In this document: piece after piece, positions 9,054-17,413 of the stretch
Numbering within the stretch: position 1 is the first letter of the stretch
Layout of the letters: every line of letters begins with the position of its first letter
Made by a program: the position numbers and the translations under genes
Assembly: GCF_002754315.1 (NCBI RefSeq)
Contig: NZ_PEFE01000001.1
Location: forward strand, 1,240,001 to 1,304,000
Length of the DNA stretch: 64,000 bases
From: Flavobacterium sp. 11
GTDB lineage: Bacteria; Bacteroidota; Bacteroidia; Flavobacteriales; Flavobacteriaceae
Direction of reading: 5' to 3'
Notes under the pieces: generated by a model
The model's input: only the letters and a program-made list of their open reading frames with translations
The model's database searches: none
What the model was told of the DNA's origin: nothing

Positions 9054-10166
9054 ATGGATTTGAGCTATTGGGAATTAAAAAACTGGTTTACTGATGTAGA
9101 TTATACCATCGTAGGAAGCGGTATTGTGGGCTTGCATGCTGCATTACGCTTGCGCGAAAGATTCCCCGAAAGCAAAATTCTAGTGTTGGAAAAAGGAATG
9201 TTACCGCAGGGAGCGAGTACGAAAAATGCTGGCTTTGCCTGTTTTGGAAGCCTTTCAGAAATTATAGATGATTTAAAATCCCATTCAGAGGAAGAAGTGA
9301 TTCATCTAATCCAAAAACGTTGGAAAGGTTTACAATTATTGCGAAAAAGACTCGGTGACGACACCATAGATTTCAAACCATATGGTGGTTATGAGTTGTT
9401 TTTAAAAGACGACGAAAGTTGTTACAGTGAGTGTGTTGGGAAATTGCCCTTCATCAATGAAATTTTAAGACCACTTTTTAAAGCGGATGTTTTTGCCAAG
9501 GAAGTAGACCGTTTTGGGTTCTACGGGATACAGGAATATTTGGTTTTCAATCCTTTTGAAGCACAGATAGATACCGGAAATATGATGCAGGCCTTGTTGA
9601 AAGAAGCAGTTTCTAAAAATATTTTAATTCTAAACCAACAAACCGTTACTTCTTATTTCGATAAGGGAAATGGAGTAGAAGTGGCACTTGGTGATTTCAG
9701 TTTTAGTACCAAAAAAATATTGTTTGCGACTAACGGTTTTGCAAATACATTGACAACTGGAGCTGTTAAGCCGGCCAGAGCGCAAGTTTTAATCACGGAA
9801 CCCATTAAAAACTTAGATATAAAAGGAACTTTTCACTTGGATAGAGGGTATTACTATTTCAGGAATATTGGCGACAGAATATTATTGGGTGGTGGAAGAA
9901 ACCTGGATTTTGAGACGGAGAACACAACCGAATTTGGACAAACAGAAATCGTCCAAAAAAAATTGGAACAATTATTAAAAGAAGTAATTTTGCCTAATCA
10001 GGATTTCCAAATTGCACACCGTTGGAGCGGCATCATGGGTATTGGTAACAGCAAAAGTCCCATTGTTTCACAATTATCTGATAATGTCTATTGTGGTGTA
10101 CGATTGGGCGGAATGGGAGTAGCAATAGGAAGTTTAATTGGAACAGAATTAGCAGATTTAGTATAA
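9054..10166 (+). CDS. FAD-dependent oxidoreductase (DAO family)
   Basis: A glycine-oxidase/D-amino-acid-oxidase-like flavoprotein. The 370-residue product begins with a Rossmann FAD-binding motif (YTIVGSGIVGLHAALRLRERFPESKILVLEKG, about residues 18-48), has ASTKNAGFACFGSLSE for FAD contact, and ends with IAHRWSGIMGIGNSKSPIV and GVRLGGMGVAIGSLIG, the C-terminal FAD-binding pattern. The substrate cannot be read from the sequence. The ATG at 9054 is preferred over a TTG at 9048. The stop overlaps the start of mtgA (TAATG), so the two are translationally coupled. Confidence 0.85.
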   Translation: MDLSYWELKNWFTDVDYTIVGSGIVGLHAALRLRERFPESKILVLEKGMLPQGASTKNAGFACFGSLSEIIDDLKSHSEEEVIHLIQKRWKGLQLLRKRLGDDTIDFKPYGGYELFLKDDESCYSECVGKLPFINEILRPLFKADVFAKEVDRFGFYGIQEYLVFNPFEAQIDTGNMMQALLKEAVSKNILILNQQTVTSYFDKGNGVEVALGDFSFSTKKILFATNGFANTLTTGAVKPARAQVLITEPIKNLDIKGTFHLDRGYYYFRNIGDRILLGGGRNLDFETENTTEFGQTEIVQKKLEQLLKEVILPNQDFQIAHRWSGIMGIGNSKSPIVSQLSDNVYCGVRLGGMGVAIGSLIGTELADLV

Positions 10167-10912
10167 TGGCAACGAAAATAACACCAAAAAAATCAAGACA
10201 ACCCGTTAAAAAAGAACCTACCTCTCTTATGAGCAAAATAACTCGTTTTTTATTCAAAGCATTGCTATGGTTCTTTGGACTCTCTTTGTTTTTTGTGGTA
10301 CTATTTAAATTTGTTCCGGTTCCGTTTACGCCTTTAATGGTGATTCGCGCGATTGAAAACAAAACAGCTGGAAAAGAAGTTTTTTTCAGTCACGACTGGG
10401 AACCAATTGAAAATATCTCCATGAATCTTCAAAAAGCCGTAATTGCCAGTGAAGATGGAACGTTCCTGAAACACAATGGTTTTGATTTTGTCGCGATGCA
10501 AAAAGCATATAAAAGCAATGAAAGAGGTCGAAGAATTAAAGGAGGAAGCACTATATCGCAACAAACAGCCAAAAATGTATTTCTTTGGCAAGGGCGAAGT
10601 TATTTGAGAAAAGGACTCGAAGCGTATTTCACTGTTTTAATTGAAATCATTTGGGGAAAAGAACGCATCATGGAAGTGTACTTGAATAGTATCGAAATGG
10701 GAAATGGTGTTTATGGAGCACAAGCAGCCGCAGAACATTGGTATAGAAAAGGAGCTTCCAGTCTCACGCCGATGCAAGCAGCAGGAATAGCCGCAATATT
10801 ACCCAATCCAAGAAAATATTCGGCAACCAGTTCTTCTTCTTATATCAACAGACGAAAAGCTAAAATTGTACGTGTGATGCGACAAGTAGGGAAAATAGAT
10901 TATTCTAAATAG
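10166..10912 (+). CDS. mtgA: monofunctional biosynthetic peptidoglycan transglycosylase
   Basis: Polymerises lipid II into glycan strands at the inner membrane, without a transpeptidase domain. 248 residues: a basic cytoplasmic N-terminus, one transmembrane helix (about 28-50) and a GT51 domain with catalytic E96 in VIASEDGTFLKHNGFD, RRIKGGSTISQQTAKN and KERIMEVYLNSIEMGNGVYG. The start at 10166 overlaps the stop of the flavoprotein gene by one base; longer in-frame upstream codons would lie inside that gene and lack family similarity. An attenuating palindrome follows 43 bp after the stop. Confidence 0.93.
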   Translation: MATKITPKKSRQPVKKEPTSLMSKITRFLFKALLWFFGLSLFFVVLFKFVPVPFTPLMVIRAIENKTAGKEVFFSHDWEPIENISMNLQKAVIASEDGTFLKHNGFDFVAMQKAYKSNERGRRIKGGSTISQQTAKNVFLWQGRSYLRKGLEAYFTVLIEIIWGKERIMEVYLNSIEMGNGVYGAQAAAEHWYRKGASSLTPMQAAGIAAILPNPRKYSATSSSSYINRRKAKIVRVMRQVGKIDYSK

Positions 10913-10954
10913 TTTGTAGCAGTCTTAAAAAGTAATCAAACAATTTCTAAAAAT

Positions 10955-10999
10955 AAAAAACCGTAAACTCTTAATTAAAAGATTTTACGGTTTTGTTTT
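10955..10999. terminator. bidirectional terminator between mtgA and the tRNA remnant
   Basis: AAAACCGTAAA pairs with TTTTACGGTTTT around an AT-rich loop, with A-run and T-run on either side. Confidence 0.75.
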
Positions 11000-11000
11000 G

Positions 11001-11055
11001 TGGAGAATATCGGATTCGAACCGATCACCTTCCCGAATGCTTTCGGGACACTCTA
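11001..11055 (-). pseudogene. 3' half of a tRNA gene (tRNA-Ala-like remnant)
   Basis: Read on the - strand it matches the intact tRNA-Ala at 11356 from the 3' strand of the D arm (TAGAGTG) through the variable loop, T arm and acceptor (ATTCTCCA). The T stem differs by a compensatory pair change (ATCGG/CCGAT against ACCGG/CCGGT). The anticodon arm is replaced by the palindrome TCCCGAA-AGCA-TTCGGGA. The 5' half is gone; the stop codon of the GIY-YIG gene is its first bases. Confidence 0.75.
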
Positions 11056-11307
11056 TTCAGATGATTCTTTTGATATTAAAAATTCAATATATTTTCTACT
11101 TTTCTTCTTTTTGATTTCCATTTCTCTTTGTACAGCCAATGAGCGTGAATCAAAACTTTCAAAATAAACCATTATCCAATCTTTAGCCACTTTTGTGTAA
11201 GTACTTCTGCTATTTAAATGGTCATTAAGTCTATTTTCAATATTTTCACAGGAACCAGTGTAATATTTGTCTAAAGTTTTAGAGAAAATGATATAAGTAT
11301 AAAACAT
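11053..11307 (-). CDS. small GIY-YIG nuclease superfamily protein (URI/YhbQ type)
   Basis: The 84-residue product is a bare GIY-YIG domain: YTYIIFSK then YYTGSCENIENRL supplies the Y-x-Y and YxG signature tyrosines and the conserved Arg (R26), followed by the Glu-containing helix QREMEIKKKKSRKYIEFL. No DNA-binding domain is attached, as in the URI/YhbQ group. It lies between an intact tRNA-Ala and a tRNA 3' half, and its TAG stop coincides with tRNA sequence. Function in these bacteria is unclear; a DNA-repair or homing-like role is inference. Confidence 0.85.
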   Translation of the reverse strand: MFYTYIIFSKTLDKYYTGSCENIENRLNDHLNSRSTYTKVAKDWIMVYFESFDSRSLAVQREMEIKKKKSRKYIEFLISKESSE

Positions 11308-11318
11308 AGGATTTAAAA

Positions 11319-11347
11319 TAAAAAAGCCTCACATCTCTGTAAGGCTT
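11319..11347 (-). terminator. terminator after tRNA-Ala
   Basis: On the - strand AAGCCTTACA pairs with TGTGAGGCTT (loop GAGA) followed by a T-run. It lies between the tRNA and the GIY-YIG start codon. Confidence 0.8.
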
Positions 11348-11355
11348 GATTTTAC

Positions 11356-11432
11356 TGGTGGAGAATACCGGATTCGAACCGGTCACCTCTTGCCTGCCAG
11401 GCAAGCACTCTAGCCAAATGAGCTAATCCCCC
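11356..11432 (-). tRNA. tRNA-Ala (GGC)
   Basis: Complete cloverleaf on the - strand: acceptor GGGGGAT/ATTCTCC with the alanine identity pair G3:U70, anticodon stem CTTGC/GCAAG enclosing CTGGCAG (anticodon GGC), T arm ACCGG/CCGGT, discriminator A. A genomic CCA follows, unlike the CAT tRNA at 716. Confidence 0.93.
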
Positions 11433-11557
11433 AAACGTGTTCGCAAATATAACATATAAATTTTCCAAAAAGCAAATTTCAAAATACAAATCTATTCTAT
11501 TTGAAAAAAAGCCAAATCCTCCTTTACTTTTTTTAACTTTACATCAAAATCCCCGCT

Positions 11558-12325
11558 ATGGTATCAGAAAACCCAACAGGTTCGCTCTTCACAACAATCG
11601 AAAATAAAATCGCAACCGTTTCATTTGGTCATCCTTCGAGCAATTCTTTTCCAAGAGAATTATTGAATCGTTTAACAAATGAGTTCGCTATTTTAAGCAC
11701 AAATCCAGCCGTTTCGGTGATTGTTATAGAAAGTGAAGGCTCGGGAGCTTTTTGTGCAGGCGCTTCTTTTGATGAACTTTTGGCCGTTTCTGATGAAGCC
11801 GCAGGAACCCAGTTTTTCTCTGGATTTGCGCATTTAATCAATGCGATGCGTTCGTGTTCCAAGCTTATTGTGGGCCGCGTTCACGGAAAAGCAGTTGGTG
11901 GCGGCGTAGGAATTGCGTCCGCTTGTGATTATACTTTGGCCACAAAAAATGCATCAATAAAACTATCAGAATTGGCAATCGGAATTGGTCCCTTTGTAAT
12001 AGAACCTGTAGTTTCCAAGAAAATCGGAAAGACGGCAATGGCCGAAATGACGCTTGCAGCCCACGAATGGAAAACCGCTGATTGGGCTGCAGCCAAAGGA
12101 TTGTACGCCAATACTTTTGAAACCGTCGAAGAACTGGATGCCGCAATAGCTGATTTCAGCGCTAAATTATCCAGTTATAATCCCGAAGCTTTGCTGGAAA
12201 TGAAAAAAGTTTTGTGGGAAGGAACGCAACATTGGGATACATTGTTGCTGGAACGCGCCGCGATTTCAGGAAAATTGGTATTGTCTGATTTTACCAGAAA
12301 AGCGTTGTCCCAATTCAAAAAGTAA
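11558..12325 (+). CDS. enoyl-CoA hydratase/isomerase family protein
   Basis: A crotonase-fold enzyme of CoA-thioester metabolism. 255 residues; the two oxyanion-hole segments are EGSGAFCAGASFDELL (about 62-77) and GRVHGKAVGGGVGIASACDY (about 105-124). A Ser-Glu-Leu stretch (SIKLSELAIGIGPF) sits where hydratases often have a catalytic Glu, so hydratase activity is plausible. The exact substrate cannot be assigned. It is monocistronic, with a repeat-dense gap after it. Codon use is more GC-rich than its surroundings. Confidence 0.85.
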   Translation: MVSENPTGSLFTTIENKIATVSFGHPSSNSFPRELLNRLTNEFAILSTNPAVSVIVIESEGSGAFCAGASFDELLAVSDEAAGTQFFSGFAHLINAMRSCSKLIVGRVHGKAVGGGVGIASACDYTLATKNASIKLSELAIGIGPFVIEPVVSKKIGKTAMAEMTLAAHEWKTADWAAAKGLYANTFETVEELDAAIADFSAKLSSYNPEALLEMKKVLWEGTQHWDTLLLERAAISGKLVLSDFTRKALSQFKK

Positions 12326-12345
12326 TTTTTTCAGGATTTATTCTG

Positions 12346-12361
12346 TCCCGACGCTTCGGGA
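12346..12361. repeat. short palindrome TCCCGA-CGC-TTCGGGA
   Basis: Perfect palindrome apart from the central CG-C, same family as at 7910. It lies 21 bp after the enoyl-CoA hydratase stop. Confidence 0.75.
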
Positions 12362-12366
12362 TATTT

Positions 12367-12478
12367 AAGGAGCTATTTCCTGCTATCCGTTGCAATCTTT
12401 TGTTACCCTGTCAGGGTTCGAAACCCTGACAGGGTAACAAAAGGATTTTCACTCCTATCAGGGCTAGGTCTCAGTGGA
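12367..12478 (+). repeat. modular dispersed repeat with a CTGTCAGGGTT palindromic core
   Basis: The left arm (GGAGCTATTTCCTGCTATCC) and right arm (TATCAGGGCTAGG, then CAGTGGAAT) flank a perfect 22-bp inverted repeat (12397-12418 and 12422-12443, loop CGA). The arms match the element at 23756, while the core is different. Together with the repeats at 12346 and 12515 it accounts for most of the 376-bp gene-free stretch 12326-12701. Confidence 0.75.
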
Positions 12479-12514
12479 ATCCGAATATTTTTTTGACTAA
12501 TTTTCGTTTTGTTT

Positions 12515-12575
12515 ACCATTAAGAAATTAAGTTTCATCAAGATCTTAACTTAATTTTTCTTAATTTCTTAATGGT
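12515..12575. repeat. 17-bp inverted repeat
   Basis: ACCATTAAGAAATTAAG (12515-12531) and its exact complement (12559-12575) are separated by 27 bp. Third palindromic unit in the same intergenic gap. Confidence 0.75.
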
Positions 12576-12675
12576 TTAATTATTATATTTTTTATGATTC
12601 TTTGTAAAACTTCGTGTAATAATTCCTTAAAATCGTTTGCCCTACATTTACATCTCATTTCTCATATCAATTTGC

Positions 12676-12683
12676 TAAATTTG
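12676..12683 (+). promoter_or_regulatory. -7 box for queD-lpxH (TAAATTTG)
   Basis: Exact TAnnTTTG match, 18 bases upstream of the queD ATG, so the transcript leader would be very short. Confidence 0.5.
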
Positions 12684-12701
12684 CATCAAAATTAAACTCC
12701 G

Positions 12702-13166
12702 ATGAGCAATATCAGAATTACAAAACAATTTAGTTTCGAAACCGGACATGCTTTATACGGTTATGACGGGAAATGTAAAAATGTTCACGGACATAGTTAT
12801 AAATTGTCAGTAACGGTAATTGGAACTCCAATTACGGATCGTTCCAATGTAAAATTTGGAATGGTGATTGACTTTACGGATTTAAAGAAAATTGTAAAAG
12901 AAGAAATTGTAGATCAATTTGACCATGCAACTGTTTTCAACGGAACGACTCCGCATATAGAATTGGCAAATGAATTAATGAGCCGAGGACACCACGTTAT
13001 TTTGGTAGATTACCAACCAACAAGCGAAAATATGGTAGTCGATTTTTCTCAAAGAATCATCAGCCGATTACCGGAAGGAATCACTCTTTTCTCTTTGAAA
13101 TTACAAGAAACCGAATCTTCTTTTGCAGAATGGTTTGCCAGTGATAATATGAAATCCATACTGTAA
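12702..13166 (+). CDS. queD: 6-pyruvoyl-tetrahydropterin synthase/QueD family (6-carboxytetrahydropterin synthase)
   Basis: Converts dihydroneopterin triphosphate to 6-carboxytetrahydropterin on the route to queuosine. The 154-residue product has the zinc ligands H16, H29 and H31 and the catalytic C25 in GHALYGYDGKCKNVHGHSYKL, plus DFTDLKKIV and the distal Glu in KLQETESSFAEW. The cysteine-containing insertion in the HxH region is typical of QueD rather than classical PTPS. Four bp separate it from the lpxH-like gene, so the two form an operon. The other que genes are not in the window. Confidence 0.9.
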   Translation: MSNIRITKQFSFETGHALYGYDGKCKNVHGHSYKLSVTVIGTPITDRSNVKFGMVIDFTDLKKIVKEEIVDQFDHATVFNGTTPHIELANELMSRGHHVILVDYQPTSENMVVDFSQRIISRLPEGITLFSLKLQETESSFAEWFASDNMKSIL

Positions 13167-13170
13167 CTTC

Positions 13171-13923
13171 ATGCAATTACCCAATAACAAAAAAATATAT
13201 TTCGCCTCCGACCAGCATTTTGGCGCACCAACACCTGAATTGAGTTTTCCGAGAGAACAAAAATTTGTGGCTTGGCTCGATGAGGTAAAAGGCGATGCCG
13301 AAGCTATCTTTCTATTGGGCGATTTATTTGATTTTTGGTTCGAATACAAAACCGTAGTTCCAAAAGGATTTATTCGTATTTTAGGCAAACTCGCCGAAAT
13401 CCGAGACAGCGGAATCCCTATTTATTTTTTCGTAGGGAACCATGATTTATGGATGGAGGATTATTTTCAGAAAGAACTGAATATTCCCGTGTTTCATGAC
13501 AATCAAGAATATACTTTTGGAGATAAAACATTCCTTATTGGCCACGGAGACGGAAAAGGTCCCGGAGATTTAGGATACAAACGCATGAAAAAGATATTTA
13601 CAAATCCGTTTTTCAAATGGCTTTTTAGATGGCTTCATCCGGATATTGGCGTAAAACTGGCGCAATACCTTTCCGTAAAAAACAAATTGATTTCTGGCGA
13701 TGAGGATGTCACTTTTCTTGGCGAAGACAACGAATGGCTGATTTTGTATTCCAAAAGGAAACTGGAAACCAAGCACTACAATTACCTTATTTTCGGACAC
13801 CGCCATTTGCCTATGAAAGTAACTGTAGGTGATAATGCCGAATACGTCAATCTTGGTGACTGGATTACGTATTTTACCTATGGCGTTTTTGATGGCGAGA
13901 ATTTTGAGATTAAAAAGTATTAA
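13171..13923 (+). CDS. lpxH: UDP-2,3-diacylglucosamine diphosphatase (LpxH-like metallophosphoesterase)
   Basis: Hydrolyses UDP-2,3-diacylglucosamine to lipid X in lipid A synthesis, at the inner face of the inner membrane. The 250 residues show the calcineurin-like metal motifs in order: FASDQHFGAP, LLGDLFDFWFEY, FVGNHDLWM, IGHGDGKG and IFGHRHLP. The FDFW and GxGDxK-like elements point to LpxH rather than generic phosphoesterases. Its stop lies 3 bp from the stop of the convergent gene, with no terminator between them. Confidence 0.88.
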   Translation: MQLPNNKKIYFASDQHFGAPTPELSFPREQKFVAWLDEVKGDAEAIFLLGDLFDFWFEYKTVVPKGFIRILGKLAEIRDSGIPIYFFVGNHDLWMEDYFQKELNIPVFHDNQEYTFGDKTFLIGHGDGKGPGDLGYKRMKKIFTNPFFKWLFRWLHPDIGVKLAQYLSVKNKLISGDEDVTFLGEDNEWLILYSKRKLETKHYNYLIFGHRHLPMKVTVGDNAEYVNLGDWITYFTYGVFDGENFEIKKY

Positions 13924-13926
13924 GCC

Positions 13927-14283
13927 TCAATTCATTCCCTCTCCATACAAATATTCATCCAGATTTATTTTAAACAAAGTCCCTTCCACCAAGTCTTTTA
14001 CGGCATCTAATTCTTCCATGGAAACAGCTAAATCAATTTGGGAACAAGGCGTTTTTAGTAAAAATTTGTGACATTTGTTTTTCAGTTCACAATCCTCGCA
14101 ACATTTATTTTGGGAATAGCTGTCCTCAATACAGCGCTTAAATAGTTGCAGTTCCTGTTGGGTAAAATAAAAACCCATTTCTCTAAAAACCAGTTGGACT
14201 TTGTCCAATACAATGCCATTATCCTTTCTCCAGTAAAAAGAAGTACCTAAATTGTTATGATATATTTGTTTTATTTCTTGCAT
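13927..14283 (-). CDS. conserved hypothetical protein with a cysteine cluster
   Basis: 118 residues, no family I can name with certainty. It contains a compact cysteine cluster CCEDCELKNKCHKFLLKTPC near residues 60-79 (five cysteines and one histidine), which looks like a structural metal site. No signal peptide or membrane helix. The start MQEIKQIYHNN has an upstream AT-rich region. It is convergent with lpxH and likely monocistronic. Confidence 0.65.
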   Translation of the reverse strand: MQEIKQIYHNNLGTSFYWRKDNGIVLDKVQLVFREMGFYFTQQELQLFKRCIEDSYSQNKCCEDCELKNKCHKFLLKTPCSQIDLAVSMEELDAVKDLVEGTLFKINLDEYLYGEGMN

Positions 14284-14354
14284 CTGTCATCAGTTTGAAA
14301 CAAATATAAGTATTATTTATATTTATTCTAAATAATAAAACATAAAAAAGACAT

Positions 14355-14395
14355 AAAAAAAAGTCGGTATGTAATCCTGAGATTATTTTACCGAC
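14355..14395 (-). terminator. terminator after the MFS transporter gene
   Basis: On the - strand GTCGGTA pairs with TACCGAC, followed by eight Ts. Confidence 0.75.
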
Positions 14396-14433
14396 GGGCT
14401 ATAGGAAGTGTTTTTTTCTAAAAAATCTATTTA

Positions 14434-15702
14434 TTACTCGCTCTTTTCGTGTTCTTCAATATCTTTTTGTAAGTCCAGTTTTCTAAAAGTAGGCGATACG
14501 GCTCCGGTTAGAAATACGGTTATCAGTGTCATGCTGCCGCCAAAGACCACTGCGCTAACAGTTCCCATCAGCTTTGCAGTTAATCCGCTTTCAAAAGCAC
14601 CTAATTCATTAGAGGAACCTACAAATATAGAATTTACAGCGGCAACTCGGCCTCGCATATGATCGGGAGTTTTCAATTGCAAAATAGTTTGGCGTATCAC
14701 CACCGAAATTCCGTCGAAAACACCGCTTAAAAATAAAGCAATAACTGATAACCAAAAAATCGACGAAAGTCCAAAAACGATAATACAAATCCCAAACGCA
14801 AAAATTGCCGACAGCAGTTTCATACCCGCATTTTTAGTAAAAGGAATATAAGCGGAGATTATCAGCATTAAAAAAGCTCCAACAGCAGGAGCGGCTCTCA
14901 AAACACCAAATCCCTGCGGTCCCACTTTTAAAATATCTTGTGCAAAAATGGGTAACAAAGCAACGGCTCCACCAAAAAGAACGGCAATCATATCCAATGA
15001 TAAAGCGCCTAAAATCGTCTTATTGTTGAAAACAAATTTTACACCTTCTTTCAAACTTTCCATAATAGGTTCCCCAATTTTTGGATTCAAAATAGGCTTC
15101 GTTGCAATTTGGGTTAAAGCGATTAACGCAAAAAGTGAACATCCCAAAACGATGGACATTGACCAGTGAACGCCAATCCAATTGATGGAAAAACCGGCTA
15201 CTGCAGGTCCTAAAACCGAACTTATTTGCCATACGGAACTGCTCCATGTGGCAGCATTGGGATATATTTTTTTAGGAACAATCAATGCCAAAAGAGAAAA
15301 TATCGTCGGGCCAAGAAAAGCACGGACCAATCCTCCTAGAAACACGAAAAAGTAAATGGAGTATAAAATAGTTTGGGTAGAAAAATCTTTGATAAACGGT
15401 GGCCACGTAAATAAAAACAAGCCCAAACTAATGATTGAAAACCCTAAAATGCATTTGAAAAGCAATCCTTTTTTCTCCTTTTGATCAACAATGTGTCCGG
15501 CAAATAATGCCATCGAAATAGCTGGAATGACTTCCATTAATCCAATGATTCCTAACGATAACGGATTTTTGGTCAAACTGTATACTTCCCATTCAATCAC
15601 GATAAACTGCATCGACCAGCCAAAAACCATGGCAAAACGCAATAATAAAAAAATGTTGAATTCTTTATAGCGCAGGGCCGAGTATGGGTCATTTTTTTTC
15701 AT
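14434..15702 (-). CDS. MFS transporter (enterobactin-exporter-like, MFS_3)
   Basis: A 422-residue inner-membrane protein with about 12 hydrophobic helices. It starts NDPYSALRYKEFNIFLLLRFAMVFGWSMQFIVIEWEVYSLT, the opening typical of MFS_3 drug/siderophore exporters, and has DHMRGRVAAVNSIFVGSSNELGAFESGLTA, a conserved loop of the same group. The substrate cannot be inferred. It is 10 bp downstream of recJ, so it is in the recJ transcription unit, and its short hydrophilic C-terminus ends before a terminator. Confidence 0.85.
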   Translation of the reverse strand: MKKNDPYSALRYKEFNIFLLLRFAMVFGWSMQFIVIEWEVYSLTKNPLSLGIIGLMEVIPAISMALFAGHIVDQKEKKGLLFKCILGFSIISLGLFLFTWPPFIKDFSTQTILYSIYFFVFLGGLVRAFLGPTIFSLLALIVPKKIYPNAATWSSSVWQISSVLGPAVAGFSINWIGVHWSMSIVLGCSLFALIALTQIATKPILNPKIGEPIMESLKEGVKFVFNNKTILGALSLDMIAVLFGGAVALLPIFAQDILKVGPQGFGVLRAAPAVGAFLMLIISAYIPFTKNAGMKLLSAIFAFGICIIVFGLSSIFWLSVIALFLSGVFDGISVVIRQTILQLKTPDHMRGRVAAVNSIFVGSSNELGAFESGLTAKLMGTVSAVVFGGSMTLITVFLTGAVSPTFRKLDLQKDIEEHEKSE

Positions 15703-15712
15703 AGCAACAGAA

Positions 15713-17413
15713 TCATTGTTTAATATCTCGCAATCGCAATTGCAAACTTAATTTACCTTTCCATTCGTTTTCATCAATGCAATACACGGCTTGAAAAGGT
15801 TTTTGATGGGTAGTCAGTTCGATTTTGTTTCCCAAATTAAAACCAATTGCAGCGATGCCTTCGGTCCCGAGGCTTCGGGATTGTTTAACAAAAAGTTTTA
15901 AATGTTCGTCTTCTTGTCCAAGCGGTTTTCCATAACCGGTATCTTTGATGTTTTTGGTCAGGAAAATTGGAGTCATATTTTGTGGGCCGTACGGTTCAAA
16001 TTGTTTCAGGATTCTAATTAATTTTGGGGTAATATCCACAAAATCAATTTCGGCATCAACCGCAATTTCTGGAGTCAACATATCCGGATGAATGGTTCTT
16101 TCGACTTCTTTTTCGAAAGCATCTTTGAAGATTTGATAGTTTTCTTCCTTCAACGTCATTCCCGCAGCATACATGTGACCACCAAATTGTTCCAAATGTT
16201 CGGTACAGGCTTCGAGTGCATTATAGACATCAAATCCTTTTACGGAACGTGCCGAAGCAGCATATTTGTCCCCGCTTTTGGTAAAAACAAGTGTCGGACG
16301 ATAATAGGTTTCAATCAATCTTGAAGCGACAATTCCAATCACTCCTTTGTGCCAATCTTCTTGAAAAACTACGGAAGTAAAACGCTCTTTTTCATTGTTT
16401 TCCTCAATTTGTTTTAACGCTTCTTTGGTGATTAATTTGTCTAAATCTTTTCGCTCCGAATTATACGCCTCGATTTCTGAAGCAAATTGTTGGGCTTGCT
16501 CAAAATCAAATTCGGTTAATAATTCCACTGCATGATTCCCGTGTTTGATGCGTCCGGCAGCGTTTATTCTGGGTGCGATGATGAAAACAACATCGGTAAT
16601 ATCTAAGGTTTGTTTTTTTATTTGGTGAATGATGGCTTTGATTCCTGGTCTTGGGTCAGAATTGATGACTTGCAATCCAAAATAAGCCAACACTCGATTC
16701 TCTCCGGTCATCGGGACGATATCAGCAGCAATTGCAACCGAAACTAAATCCAGATACGGAATCAAATCATCGATTGTCTGGTTTCTATTTTTCCCCAATG
16801 CCTGAATCAACTTGAAGCCTATTCCGCAACCGCATAATTCATCATAAGGATAAGTGCAATCGTCTCGTTTTGGGTCGAGAACGGCAACGGCTTCAGGTAA
16901 AAAATCTCCCGGTCTGTGGTGATCACAAATGATAAAATCGATGTTTCGCTCTTTGGCGTAAGCCACATGATCGATAGACTTTATACCGCAATCTAAAGCA
17001 ATGATGAGTGAAAATCCATTGTCATCAGCAAAGTCAATTCCCTTAAAAGATATTCCATAACCTTCGTCATAACGATCGGGAATGTAGGTCGCCACGTTTG
17101 GATAATAGGTTTTTAAATAGGAAGAAACGAGTGAAACTGCGGTGGTTCCATCTACATCATAATCGCCAAAAACAAGAATATTTTCCTCGTTTTCAATTGC
17201 TTTTTCGATTCGGGCGACGGCTTTTTCCATATCTTTCATCAAATATGGATCATGCAAATCTTCTAAACTTGGGCGAAAAAACCGTTTGGCATCTTCAAAA
17301 GTTTCGATGCCGCGTTGCACTAATAAAGTGGCCACAAAATCCTCCACATTCAAAGCTTTCGCCAAATTTTTCACGGTATCTTCGGAAGGTTTTGATTTAA
17401 GGGTCCAACGCAT
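15713..17413 (-). CDS. recJ: single-stranded-DNA-specific exonuclease RecJ
   Basis: 5'-3' ssDNA exonuclease of recombination and mismatch repair. 566 residues: an N-terminal RecJ helix region (EDFVATLLVQRGIETFEDAKRFFRPSLEDLHDP), DHH motifs VFGDYDVDGTTAVSL, ALDCGIK and FIICDHHRPGDFLPEA, the DHHA1 part with SARSVKGFDVYNAL and GGHMYAAGMTL, and a C-terminal OB-like domain. A short palindrome encodes SRSLGT in the C-terminal domain (15866-15881). First gene of a unit with the MFS exporter. Confidence 0.95.
   Translation of the reverse strand: MRWTLKSKPSEDTVKNLAKALNVEDFVATLLVQRGIETFEDAKRFFRPSLEDLHDPYLMKDMEKAVARIEKAIENEENILVFGDYDVDGTTAVSLVSSYLKTYYPNVATYIPDRYDEGYGISFKGIDFADDNGFSLIIALDCGIKSIDHVAYAKERNIDFIICDHHRPGDFLPEAVAVLDPKRDDCTYPYDELCGCGIGFKLIQALGKNRNQTIDDLIPYLDLVSVAIAADIVPMTGENRVLAYFGLQVINSDPRPGIKAIIHQIKKQTLDITDVVFIIAPRINAAGRIKHGNHAVELLTEFDFEQAQQFASEIEAYNSERKDLDKLITKEALKQIEENNEKERFTSVVFQEDWHKGVIGIVASRLIETYYRPTLVFTKSGDKYAASARSVKGFDVYNALEACTEHLEQFGGHMYAAGMTLKEENYQIFKDAFEKEVERTIHPDMLTPEIAVDAEIDFVDITPKLIRILKQFEPYGPQNMTPIFLTKNIKDTGYGKPLGQEDEHLKLFVKQSRSLGTEGIAAIGFNLGNKIELTTHQKPFQAVYCIDENEWKGKLSLQLRLRDIKQ
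15866..15881. repeat. short palindrome TCCCGA-GGC-TTCGGGA inside recJ
   Basis: Same family as at 7910, in frame within the recJ C-terminal domain. Confidence 0.75.

Noticed and set aside
10091..10165. Longer N-terminus for MtgA starting at 10091
   Set aside because: It lies inside the flavoprotein gene and lacks similarity; the ATG at 10166 overlaps that gene's stop in the TAATG pattern of coupled genes.
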